DNA from: RPQJ01 sp035554635
Lineage (GTDB): Bacteria > Pseudomonadota > Gammaproteobacteria > Steroidobacterales > Steroidobacteraceae
Assembly: GCA_035554635.1 (NCBI GenBank)
Contig: DATMIB010000097.1
Coordinates: 1-5,198 of the forward strand
DNA length: 5,198 nt
Direction of reading: 5' to 3'
Below the pieces are notes generated by a model, which was given only the letters and a program-made list of their open reading frames with translations, searched no databases and was not told the DNA's origin. A program made the position numbers and the translations under genes. This document shows, piece after piece, positions 1-5,198 of this stretch (positions within the stretch are counted from its first letter, which is position 1; every line of letters begins with the position of its first letter).

Positions 1-168
1 CTTTTCATAGTTTATCCACGCCGTAATAAAGGTTGAGAAAGCTACAAGAATGCAAAGCATTTCAAGCAAGGTATGTATAAAATATAGATACTTTTCCCAG
101 AAAGGTACTACGGCCAGTGTAATTACACAGCCTGCCAGCAATAAAAGCAGGGGTTTGATGTGATTTAA
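1..168 (-). CDS. N-terminal fragment of a MASE3-type membrane sensor protein (partial)
   Basis: An open frame of 56 codons reads leftward from about 168 and runs off the left edge without a stop. The product has a hydrophobic first helix (KPLLLLLAGCVITLAVV), a short aromatic stretch (PFWEKYLYF), then a second segment with the pattern IHTLLEMLCILVAFSTFITAW. This H-T-L-x-E ... V-A-F-x-x-F-x-x-A-W pattern is what I recall for the start of MASE3, a seven-helix sensor domain placed before histidine kinase, PAS or GGDEF modules, mainly in anaerobic Firmicutes and some archaea. The output domain is outside the window. No good start is visible: a GTG at 177-175 is in frame but lies beyond the composition break and has no ribosome binding site, so the true start is probably lost at the junction. 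Base composition (37% GC) differs sharply from everything to the right. The coding call is fairly sure; the family assignment rests on memory of the motif. Confidence 0.6.
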
Positions 169-176
169 AAAGCACA
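165..176. other. Composition break and probable chimeric or recombination junction
   Basis: GC content jumps from about 37% (1-170) to about 65% (first 60 bases after 170) within a few bases. To the left is a minus-strand membrane sensor gene; to the right an nnrS coding sequence begins in mid-protein. The nnrS frame meets a TGA at 156-158, and NnrS-like residues are recognisable only from about 177 onward. I see no insertion-sequence end, inverted repeat or target duplication at the boundary. Two unrelated partial genes abutting head to head suggest misassembly of metagenomic reads, or less likely a real illegitimate recombination event. Confidence 0.7.
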
Positions 177-911
177 CTCGCGGGCTTCGGCTACGGCATC
201 GCCACCGGCAACGATTTCGCGCTGCACTTCGCCGTGCGCACCTCGCTCTGGGGCGGGTTGCTGCCGGTGTTCTTCGCAGTCTGCCACCGCATGATCCCGT
301 TCTTTTCGCAGAACGTGGTGCCGGGCTACGTCGCCTGGCGACCGCTCTGGGTGCTCGTGAGCGCCGTGTCGCTCGTGTACGTGCGGCTGCTGGCCGGCAC
401 GGTCGGCGCGCTGTGGCTGCTGCCGGTTGCCGACGCCGCGCTGTTCGTGGTGACCGCGCTCTGCGCCTGGCACTGGACTTCGCTCAAGGCGCGCGGCAAT
501 CCGCTGCTCTGGACGCTCTACGCCGGTTATGTCTGGTTGCCGATCGCCGTGCTGCTGCAGACCGTGCGTGACGCGAGCTTCCTCGTGACCGGGGAATGGG
601 CGCTCGGCCGCGCGCCGGTGCATGCGCTCGGCATGGGCTTCTTCGGCGGCATGCTCGTGGCGATGGTCACGCGCGTCACGATGGGTCACTCGGGCCGGCC
701 GCTGCGCATGGACCGGCTGACACTCGCGTGCTTCGTGCTGTTGCAGGTCGGCACCGTGAGCCGCGTAGCCAGCGAAGTGGTCACCGCGCCGGCCGCAATC
801 CAGGCCACGCTGCTCGGCAGTCTGGTACTGTGGCTCGGTGCCGTGGGCGTCTGGGTCGGTCGCGTCGGTGGCATATACCTCAAGCCGCGGATCGACGGGA
901 GGCCTGGATGA
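171..911 (+). CDS. nnrS: NnrS family haem/copper membrane protein, 5'-truncated
   Basis: NnrS is an integral membrane haem- and copper-containing protein found next to denitrification genes and linked to tolerance of nitric oxide and nitrosative stress; its exact reaction is unknown. About 246 C-terminal residues are present, against roughly 400 in full-length members, so about 150 N-terminal residues are missing. Visible family signatures are GFGYGIATGND near the left end, the LLPVFFAVCHRMIPFFSQ block (280-312), and HALGMGFFGGMLVAMVTRVTMGHSGRPL (621-704, quoted in pieces: HALGMGFFGG, MTRV-like MVTRVTMGHSGRP). Several hydrophobic helices alternate with these His-containing motifs. The first GTG in the GC-rich part (234) is internal to the conserved region and is not a credible start; the frame is open back to the TGA at 156-158. 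The stop overlaps the next gene as ATGA (908-911), which suggests translational coupling with the sirB2-like gene. Whether the truncation exists in the organism or only in the assembly cannot be told from this window. Confidence 0.85.
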   Translation, partial: STLAGFGYGIATGNDFALHFAVRTSLWGGLLPVFFAVCHRMIPFFSQNVVPGYVAWRPLWVLVSAVSLVYVRLLAGTVGALWLLPVADAALFVVTALCAWHWTSLKARGNPLLWTLYAGYVWLPIAVLLQTVRDASFLVTGEWALGRAPVHALGMGFFGGMLVAMVTRVTMGHSGRPLRMDRLTLACFVLLQVGTVSRVASEVVTAPAAIQATLLGSLVLWLGAVGVWVGRVGGIYLKPRIDGRPG

Positions 912-1309
912 TGGTCGAGTGGTACCTGCAACTGCGTCACGCACACATCACGCTCGCGATCGTGTCGGTCACGATCTTCACGGTGCGTGGGCTCCTCATG
1001 CTGGCACAGTCGCGCCACGTGCAGTCGCCGTGGCTCAAGTACACGTCCTACACGGTCGACACGCTGCTGCTCACGGCCGCGCTGATGCTGACGACGATCA
1101 TCCACCAGTACCCGTTCCAGGCCTCCTGGCTCACGACGAAGGTCGCACTGCTCGTGCTCTACGTGGTGCTGGGCGTGGTGGCGCTCAAGCGCGGGCCCAC
1201 GCTCGCGATCCGGGCGTCTGCGTTCGTCGCGGCGCTGCTGACAGTGGGCTTCCTGTTCACGGTCGCGCGTGCGCACCACCCGCTCGGGATCCTGACGCGG
1301 TTCCTGTGA
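908..1309 (+). CDS. SirB2 family inner-membrane protein
   Basis: The product has 133 residues, the usual size for the SirB family, named after a Salmonella locus affecting invasion-gene expression; its molecular role is unknown. Four hydrophobic segments are visible at about residues 13-33, 47-66, 77-94 and 102-121. The N-terminal motif WYLQLRHAHITLA and the C-terminal ARAHHPLG are typical of the family and supply conserved histidines. ATG at 908 overlaps the nnrS stop (ATGA), and GGGAGG at 897-902 lies five bases before it. A second ATG at 911 would sit eight bases from the same site, so the exact start is ambiguous by one codon. Position in a coupled pair with nnrS suggests a part in NO or denitrification physiology; this is inferred from context only. 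Confidence 0.85.
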   Translation: MMVEWYLQLRHAHITLAIVSVTIFTVRGLLMLAQSRHVQSPWLKYTSYTVDTLLLTAALMLTTIIHQYPFQASWLTTKVALLVLYVVLGVVALKRGPTLAIRASAFVAALLTVGFLFTVARAHHPLGILTRFL

Positions 1310-1331
1310 CCCGCAACCGGCGGCCGGCTCC

Positions 1332-1350
1332 AAGGGAACCGGTCGCCCTT
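1332..1350 (+). terminator. Weak hairpin after the nnrS-sirB2 pair
   Basis: AAGGG (1332-1336) can pair with CCCTT (1346-1350) around a nine-base loop, 22 bases past the sirB2 stop. The stem is short and no T-run follows, so this is at best a weak or factor-assisted terminator and may have no function. Confidence 0.15.
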
Positions 1351-1405
1351 CCCGCCCGCGCCGGAGCCATTCGAGGCCAGGCGCGCACCCACCGGAGCAA
1401 ATTCT

Positions 1406-1411
1406 TACAAT
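1406..1411 (+). promoter_or_regulatory. Putative -10 element of the dnr promoter
   Basis: TACAAT matches the sigma-70 -10 consensus at five of six positions and stands out in an otherwise GC-rich gap. It places transcription start near 1418 and a leader of about 26 bases before the dnr ATG. No convincing TTGACA-like -35 lies 16-18 bases upstream; the nearest candidate, TTCGAG at 1370-1375, is too distant. No TTGAT-N4-ATCAA box is found in 1310-1443, so dnr does not look self-activated from here. Confidence 0.45.
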
Positions 1412-1443
1412 AGCGGAACCGCCACCGTCCCCGGGTCCGCCTC

Positions 1444-2142
1444 ATGCCCCTGTCCGACCTGTCGCAGCACCCCGCCATCCGCGCCCATCACCTGTTCGCG
1501 GGCCTCACGCCGCCGCAGCTGCAACGCCTGTTCGCGACCGCGCACGTCGAGGACGCCGACGCGGGCCAGGTGCTCTTCGACCGCGGCCAGCCTGCGCGTC
1601 ACTACTACATCGTGGTCGAGGGCCAGGTGAACCTGGTGCTCTACTCAAAGACCGGCGAAGAGAAGATCGTCGGCATCCTCGGTCCCGGGCAGAGCTTCGC
1701 GGAAGCCGTCATGTTCATGGAGGGCCCGATGTACCCGGTGTCGGCCGTGGCCGGCACGCCGTCGCGGGTCGCGCGCTTTTCGAGCACCGAGTACGTCGCG
1801 ATGCTGCGCGAAAGTCCGGAGACCTGCCTGCGCATGATGGGCAACCTGAGCCAGCGCCTGCACATGCTGATCCGCGAGATCGAGTACCTCACGCTCGAAA
1901 GCGCGACGCACCGCTTCGTGCGCTTCCTCGAAGCCAAGGTGCCGCTGGGCAGCGACGGGCCGACCGAAGTGCACCTGCACGAGTCGCGTCAGGAAATCGC
2001 CTCGCACCTGTCGATGAAGCCCGAGACGCTGTCGCGCATCCTGCGCAACCTGGCCGACGGCGGCGCGATCGAGGTGCACGGCCGCAACCTGCTCGTGCCG
2101 AGCCGCGCCAAGCTGTCCTCGATTCTCGACGCGAGCGCCTGA
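1444..2142 (+). CDS. dnr: Dnr-type CRP/FNR family NO-responsive regulator
   Basis: The 232-residue product is a CRP/FNR-family activator that most resembles Pseudomonas Dnr, a haem-dependent NO sensor that switches on nir and nor promoters. An N-terminal cyclic-nucleotide-binding-like beta barrel spans about 17-125, followed by a long dimerisation helix (about 127-150) and a C-terminal winged helix (about 155-220). The FNR [4Fe-4S] cysteine cluster is absent (a single Cys, C128), which excludes an oxygen-sensing FNR. Dnr hallmarks are H15-H16 in the HHLFAGL motif, aligned with the His14/His15 pair of P. aeruginosa DNR, and FAEAVMFM at 85-92. The recognition helix carries E194, S197 and R198 (ETLSR), the residues that read TTGAT half-sites in FNR and DNR, matching the box before nirS. 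The start has no clear Shine-Dalgarno sequence, but the next in-frame Met is residue 90, inside the barrel, so 1444 is preferred. Confidence 0.88.
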   Translation: MPLSDLSQHPAIRAHHLFAGLTPPQLQRLFATAHVEDADAGQVLFDRGQPARHYYIVVEGQVNLVLYSKTGEEKIVGILGPGQSFAEAVMFMEGPMYPVSAVAGTPSRVARFSSTEYVAMLRESPETCLRMMGNLSQRLHMLIREIEYLTLESATHRFVRFLEAKVPLGSDGPTEVHLHESRQEIASHLSMKPETLSRILRNLADGGAIEVHGRNLLVPSRAKLSSILDASA

Positions 2143-2171
2143 GAAGCGCGGACTCTGTCCACGCCGCGCAC

Positions 2172-2185
2172 TTGATGCGAGTCAA
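2172..2185 (+). promoter_or_regulatory. FNR/Dnr box upstream of nirS
   Basis: TTGAT-GCGA-GTCAA matches the FNR/Dnr consensus TTGAT-N4-ATCAA at nine of ten informative positions. Its centre (2178.5) lies 41.5 bp before the start site predicted from the -10 element at 2208-2213, the exact geometry of class II activation by FNR-family proteins. The Dnr encoded just upstream has the matching E-x-x-S-R recognition residues. Confidence 0.85.
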
Positions 2186-2207
2186 GGCGCACTGTCCGAC
2201 ACGCTCC

Positions 2208-2213
2208 TAGAGT
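2208..2213 (+). promoter_or_regulatory. -10 element of the nirS promoter
   Basis: TAGAGT matches TATAAT at four of six positions. Twenty-two bases separate it from the Dnr box, as expected when the activator replaces a -35 element. The inferred start at 2220 gives a leader of about 51 bases before the nirS ATG. Confidence 0.6.
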
Positions 2214-2270
2214 CGTTGCCATACGGTCGTCGTCGCAGGCGACCGATGGCACCAGACCAGGAGACGAACA

Positions 2271-4439
2271 ATGACATCGCATCCGAGCGCAACCCGGTCT
2301 CGATCGACGTACGGGTGGCTCCTCGCACCGCTGGTCGCCGGCGTGTGTTTCGCAGCGGGCGCACAGACGCCCTCGACGAGCGGCAAGGCGCCACAGGTCC
2401 ACCAGGCCGAGGTCGCCGCCAGCGCGGCGCCGAGCGCCGAGCGCATGCGCGCGGGCGAAGACGTCTTCAAACTCGCCTGCCTCGCCTGCCACCAGGCGAC
2501 GGGCGAAGGCCTGCCCGGCGCGTTTCCGCCGCTGGCCAAGTCCGACTACCTGTTGTCGCAGCCGGAGCGCGCGGTCGGCATCGTCGTGCGTGGCCTGACC
2601 GGCGAGGTCACGGTCAACAACGTCACCTACAACTCGGTCATGCCCGCGATGTCGCAGCTCAGCGACCAGCAGATCGCCGACGTGCTGACCTACGTGCTCA
2701 ACACCTGGGGCAACAAGGGCGGTTCGATTTCCGTCGCGCGCGTCGCGGCCGAACGCGCCGCCGCGCAGAAGGAAGGCATCACCGCCGCGTCGCCGAAGCA
2801 GCACCCGACCACGGTCGGCGAGACCACCTACCAGGGCGCGCCCTCGCCCGCTGGCGCGGAAGGCGCGCAGGTGCGAGTCACGCCGGGTGCACCGAACATG
2901 ACCCTGGCCGAATTCGACCGCGCGCAGAAGATCTACTTCCAGCGCTGCGCCGGCTGCCACGGCGTGCTGCGCAAGGGCGCCACGGGCAAGCCGCTGACGC
3001 CCGACATCACGCAGCCGAAGGGCACCGAGTACCTCAAGGTGTTCATCAACCAGGGTTCGCCTGCCGGCATGCCGAGCTGGGGCAAGTCGGGCGAACTCAC
3101 CCAGGAAGAAGTGGACATCATGGCGCGCTTCGTCCAGCACGAGCCGCCGCAGCCGCCCGAATTCGGCATGCCCGAGATCAAGGGCACGTGGAAGGTGCTG
3201 GTGCCGGTCGCCGAGCGGCCGAAGACCAAGCAGAACAAGTACGACATCGACAACATCTTCGCGGTGACGCTGCGCGACTCGGGCGAGGTCGCGCTGATCG
3301 ACGGCGACACCAAGCAGATCATCAACGTGATCAAGACCGGCTACGCCGTGCACATCTCGCGGCTGTCGCACTCGGGTCGCTACGTCTACACGATCGGCCG
3401 CGACGGCCGCATCGACCTGATCGACCTCTACATGGCGAAGCCCGACCGCGTCGCCGAAATCAAGGTCGGCCTCGAGGCGCGCTCGGTCGAGACGTCGAAG
3501 TACAAGGGCTTCGAGGACCGCTACGCGATCGCGGGCGCCTACTGGCCGCCGCAGTACACGATCATGGACGGCGCGACGCTCGAGCCGCTCAAGGTCGTCT
3601 CGACGCGCGGCATGACCGTCGACACGCAGGAGTTCCATCCGGAGCCGCGCGTGGCCGCGATCGTCGCCTCGCACGAGCACCCGGAGTTCATCGTCAACGT
3701 CAAGGAGACGGGCCAGGTCCTGCTGGTCAACTACGAGGACGTCGACAACCTCAAGACCACGACCATCGGCGCCGCGCGCTTCCTGCACGACGGCGGCTGG
3801 GACGTGACCAAGCGCTACTTCATGACCGCGGCGAACCAGTCCGACAAGATCGCGGTGATCGACTCGCGCGACCAGAAGCTCGCCGCGCTCGTCGACGTCG
3901 ACAAGATCCCGCACCCCGGTCGCGGCGCCAACTTCACCGATCCGAAGTTCGGGCCGGTCTGGGTCACCAGCGCGCTCGGCAACGAGAAGGTGACGTTGGT
4001 CGGCACCGACCCCGAGAAGCACAAGGACAGCGCCTGGAAGGTCGTGCGCGTGCTCAAGGGCCAGGGCGGCGGTTCGCTGTTCGTCAAGACGCACCCGAAG
4101 TCGAAGCACCTCTACGTCGACACGCCGCTCAACCCCGACGCGAAGATCGCGCAGAGCGTTGCGGTGTACGACACGACCAACCTCGAGGCCGGCTACAAGG
4201 TCCTGCCAATCGCCGACTGGGCGAGCCTGGGCGAAGGCCCGAAGCGCGTGGTGCAGCCCGAGTACAACGCCGCGGGCGACGAAGTCTGGTTCTCCGTGTG
4301 GAACGGCAAGGACCAGAAGTCCGCGATCGTGGTCGTCGACGACAAGACGCTCAAGCTCAAGACCGTGATCAACGACGCACGCATCATCACGCCGACGGGC
4401 AAGTTCAACGTCCACAACACGGTCGGCGACGTCTACTGA
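2271..4439 (+). CDS. nirS: Cytochrome cd1 nitrite reductase with an extra N-terminal cytochrome c domain
   Basis: The periplasmic enzyme reduces nitrite to nitric oxide in denitrification. The protein has 722 residues; usual NirS has 560-600. A signal peptide spans about 1-31 (hydrophobic core 15-29, A-x-A site before Q32). An additional cytochrome c domain follows at about 55-165, with haem site CLACH 70-74 and M124/M127 as candidate axial ligands in NSVMPAM. A linker of about 20 residues leads to canonical NirS: haem c site CAGCH 226-230, ligand M267, then the eight-bladed d1 propeller with proximal H361 (AVHIS) and catalytic H506 (FLHDGGWD) and H548 (PHPGRGANF). These sit at a constant offset of 179 from P. 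aeruginosa H51, M88, H182, H327 and H369 as I recall them; Y187 of the YQGA motif corresponds to Tyr10. The end TPTGKFNV...DVY is intact. AGGAGA at 2259-2264, six bases before the ATG, sets the start. The extra domain resembles cytochrome c domains fused to some copper nitrite reductases and may deliver electrons to haem c. The gene appears monocistronic. Confidence 0.95.
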   Translation: MTSHPSATRSRSTYGWLLAPLVAGVCFAAGAQTPSTSGKAPQVHQAEVAASAAPSAERMRAGEDVFKLACLACHQATGEGLPGAFPPLAKSDYLLSQPERAVGIVVRGLTGEVTVNNVTYNSVMPAMSQLSDQQIADVLTYVLNTWGNKGGSISVARVAAERAAAQKEGITAASPKQHPTTVGETTYQGAPSPAGAEGAQVRVTPGAPNMTLAEFDRAQKIYFQRCAGCHGVLRKGATGKPLTPDITQPKGTEYLKVFINQGSPAGMPSWGKSGELTQEEVDIMARFVQHEPPQPPEFGMPEIKGTWKVLVPVAERPKTKQNKYDIDNIFAVTLRDSGEVALIDGDTKQIINVIKTGYAVHISRLSHSGRYVYTIGRDGRIDLIDLYMAKPDRVAEIKVGLEARSVETSKYKGFEDRYAIAGAYWPPQYTIMDGATLEPLKVVSTRGMTVDTQEFHPEPRVAAIVASHEHPEFIVNVKETGQVLLVNYEDVDNLKTTTIGAARFLHDGGWDVTKRYFMTAANQSDKIAVIDSRDQKLAALVDVDKIPHPGRGANFTDPKFGPVWVTSALGNEKVTLVGTDPEKHKDSAWKVVRVLKGQGGGSLFVKTHPKSKHLYVDTPLNPDAKIAQSVAVYDTTNLEAGYKVLPIADWASLGEGPKRVVQPEYNAAGDEVWFSVWNGKDQKSAIVVVDDKTLKLKTVINDARIITPTGKFNVHNTVGDVY

Positions 4440-4450
4440 CCTGGCTCCTC

Positions 4451-4529
4451 ACCTCTCCCGCCGCTCCGGCGGGAGAGGTCGGCCGCATCTTCACCTCTCC
4501 CACTCGTGGGAGAGGTCGCCCGGAGGGCG
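4451..4529 (+). repeat. Tandem REP-like hairpins after nirS
   Basis: Two perfect inverted repeats lie in tandem. The first has a 12-bp stem (4451-4462 with 4468-4479, loop GCTCC); the second has an 11-bp stem (4493-4503 with 4506-4516). Both start with ACCTCTCCC and end with GGGAGAGGT, and their starts are 42 bp apart. A third small stem, CGCCC/GGGCG, occupies 4517-4529 and is followed by GGGTGA and GGGTGAGGG. This layout is like dispersed intergenic repeats of GC-rich proteobacteria. There is no T-run, so it would act in mRNA 3'-end stability or attenuation more than as an intrinsic terminator. Copy number in the genome cannot be judged here. Confidence 0.7.
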
Positions 4530-4591
4530 GGTGACGGCTCCAGGGTGAGGGCCTCGAAAGATTCGATTCCCACGCGCTCCGAGCGCTTTGC

Positions 4592-4624
4592 AGGCTCCTT
4601 CCGTCAAGGTCGGAGCCTTTTTTT
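4592..4624 (+). terminator. Rho-independent terminator of nirS
   Basis: AGGCTCC (4592-4598) pairs perfectly with GGAGCCT (4612-4618) around a 13-base loop, and seven T residues (4618-4624) follow. It lies about 150 bases past the nirS stop. On the minus strand no T-run follows the stem, so it serves rightward transcription only. Confidence 0.85.
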
Positions 4625-4728
4625 CGAGTAGCGTTACGTTGGCGGGCAGCGGAACGACTGCACGCCGAGACACGCGGCGCACGCCTACCGCGCGGGTGAG
4701 GGTCTCGGTTACTCGGTGCCCGTCGTCG

Positions 4729-5198
4729 TCATGATCTGGCTCGCGACCCGCAGTACACACAGCGCGGAGCCATGCTTCGGATCTTCCTGCCACACTTCGG
4801 GCACGGCATCAGATCCTGCGCGATCGCCGCATGCGCCTTGTCTTCGAGCGCGGAGCGAATAGGTACTTCGAGGAGGCGTTGCAGCCTGGAAACATAGGCA
4901 TGCGATTCGATTTCTTGCGTGCCGTGCCAGTCCAGAAACGAGTCACCTAGGATTGCACCGCCCAAGCCGGTCGCGGCTGCGCCTTCCCCGATGAACGAAA
5001 TCAGGTAAACCGGATCATCGCGCCGCCGAAGCGCCAGGTGCACCGAAAAAGACTCAACGGTGTCCGTCACCTTCGCGCCGCGCGGCACGTAGGTTGCGGA
5101 CGTCGCAACTCGCCTGACTCGATAACGAATTGCCCTGACCTCCGAGAAAGCAACCGCCTCCACGCGTCGCCGGATCCACAGCTTCCGGGTCTTTATCG
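4729..5198 (-). CDS. Hypothetical protein with C-terminal zinc ribbon (5'-truncated by window edge)
   Basis: I do not recognise the family. The frame is open to the right edge: the codons before the GTG at 5163 read IKTRKLWIRRR, which continues naturally into VEAVAFSEVRAIRYRV, so the real start lies outside the window and the GTG is probably internal. About 155 residues are visible. The N-terminal part alternates charged and hydrophobic residues in a beta-rich pattern (RKLWIRRRVEAVAFSEVRAI, then SFSVHLALRRRDDPVYLISF). A Gly/Ala-rich stretch (GEGAAATGLGGAILG) and an amphipathic helix (SHAYVSRLQRLLEV) follow. The last 25 residues hold CPKCG and CVYCG separated by ten residues, a CX2C-X10-CX2C zinc ribbon. 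It converges on nirS from the opposite strand and shows no functional tie to denitrification. Codon use is GC-rich like its neighbours but less extreme, with more A/T at third positions. Confidence 0.7.
   Translation of the reverse strand, partial: IKTRKLWIRRRVEAVAFSEVRAIRYRVRRVATSATYVPRGAKVTDTVESFSVHLALRRRDDPVYLISFIGEGAAATGLGGAILGDSFLDWHGTQEIESHAYVSRLQRLLEVPIRSALEDKAHAAIAQDLMPCPKCGRKIRSMAPRCVYCGSRARS

Noticed and set aside
155..168. TTGAT-GTGA-TTTAA, an FNR-box-like sequence just before the nnrS fragment
   Set aside because: The right half-site matches only three of five positions. It lies inside the AT-rich MASE3 coding sequence, and nnrS lacks its start here, so its position before nnrS is a product of the junction.
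165..944. 259-codon minus-strand frame across nnrS
   Set aside because: The composition is His/Arg/Glu-rich with no motif, while the plus strand gives clear NnrS signatures.
2346..2351. Cys26 in the NirS signal region as a possible lipobox cysteine
   Set aside because: The residue before it is Val, which breaks the lipobox rule (Gly, Ala or Ser at -1), and a normal A-x-A cleavage site follows at 29-31.
1989..4415. 808-codon minus-strand open frame antisense to nirS
   Set aside because: It is rich in Arg, Asp, Val and Leu with no recognisable domain, and mirrors the codon bias of nirS, whose frame carries every expected haem ligand.
2216..4534. 772-codon plus-strand frame overlapping nirS in another phase
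   Set aside because: The product is an Arg/Gly/Ala-rich low-complexity string without motifs; it starts upstream of the nirS ribosome binding site and is a GC-bias shadow.
4561..4575. ATTCGATTCCCAC, resembling the T-arm and 3' end of a tRNA, considered as an attachment-site remnant
   Set aside because: The 5' side (GAAAG) does not pair with CCCAC, there is no acceptor CCA, and no integrase or second copy is seen in the window.
4574..4586. Palindrome GCGCTCCGAGCGC as a second terminator stem
   Set aside because: The one-base loop forces the stem down to about four pairs, only three T residues follow, and the stronger terminator lies immediately downstream.
4491..4793. 100-codon minus-strand frame through the hairpins and terminator
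   Set aside because: It overlaps the REP-like hairpins, the terminator and the end of the zinc-ribbon gene, and its product has no recognisable pattern.

Overview
The window joins two unlike DNAs. Positions 1 to about 170 are AT-rich (63 of 170 bases are G or C, about 37%). They encode, on the minus strand, the start of a membrane sensor protein of MASE3 type, a domain common in anaerobic Firmicutes and some archaea. From about 171 to the right edge the sequence is GC-rich (roughly 65% or more), with the strong third-position GC bias of a proteobacterium. A beta- or gammaproteobacterial denitrifier is the most likely source of this part: the nirS and dnr products closely resemble Pseudomonas-type proteins, and the -10 element before dnr (TACAAT) is of a kind often seen in betaproteobacteria. 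The abrupt switch truncates nnrS and is best explained by a chimeric contig or a recombination breakpoint.

Layout of the GC-rich part: the 3' portion of nnrS (haem/copper membrane protein of the NO response) overlaps by four bases with a sirB2-family membrane protein gene. A 134-bp gap with a plausible -10 element leads to dnr, a CRP/FNR-family NO-responsive regulator. A 128-bp gap follows and carries a near-consensus FNR/Dnr box, a -10 element and a ribosome binding site, placed exactly as in a class II activated promoter. This drives nirS, cytochrome cd1 nitrite reductase. After nirS come two tandem perfect hairpins (REP-like), an intrinsic terminator, and a convergent, unrelated minus-strand gene ending in a zinc ribbon and running off the right edge.

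The genes form a compact unit for nitrite respiration and NO handling. NirS reduces nitrite to NO in the periplasm, Dnr senses NO and probably turns on nirS through the box, and NnrS with the SirB2-like protein probably belongs to the NO response. The most notable point is that NirS is 722 residues long and not the usual 560-600. A complete extra N-terminal cytochrome c domain (CLACH at residues 70-74) is fused ahead of an otherwise canonical cd1 enzyme. All known haem c and haem d1 ligands keep a constant offset of 179 from the Pseudomonas aeruginosa numbering. No haem d1 biosynthesis genes (nirCFDLGHJEN) follow nirS here.
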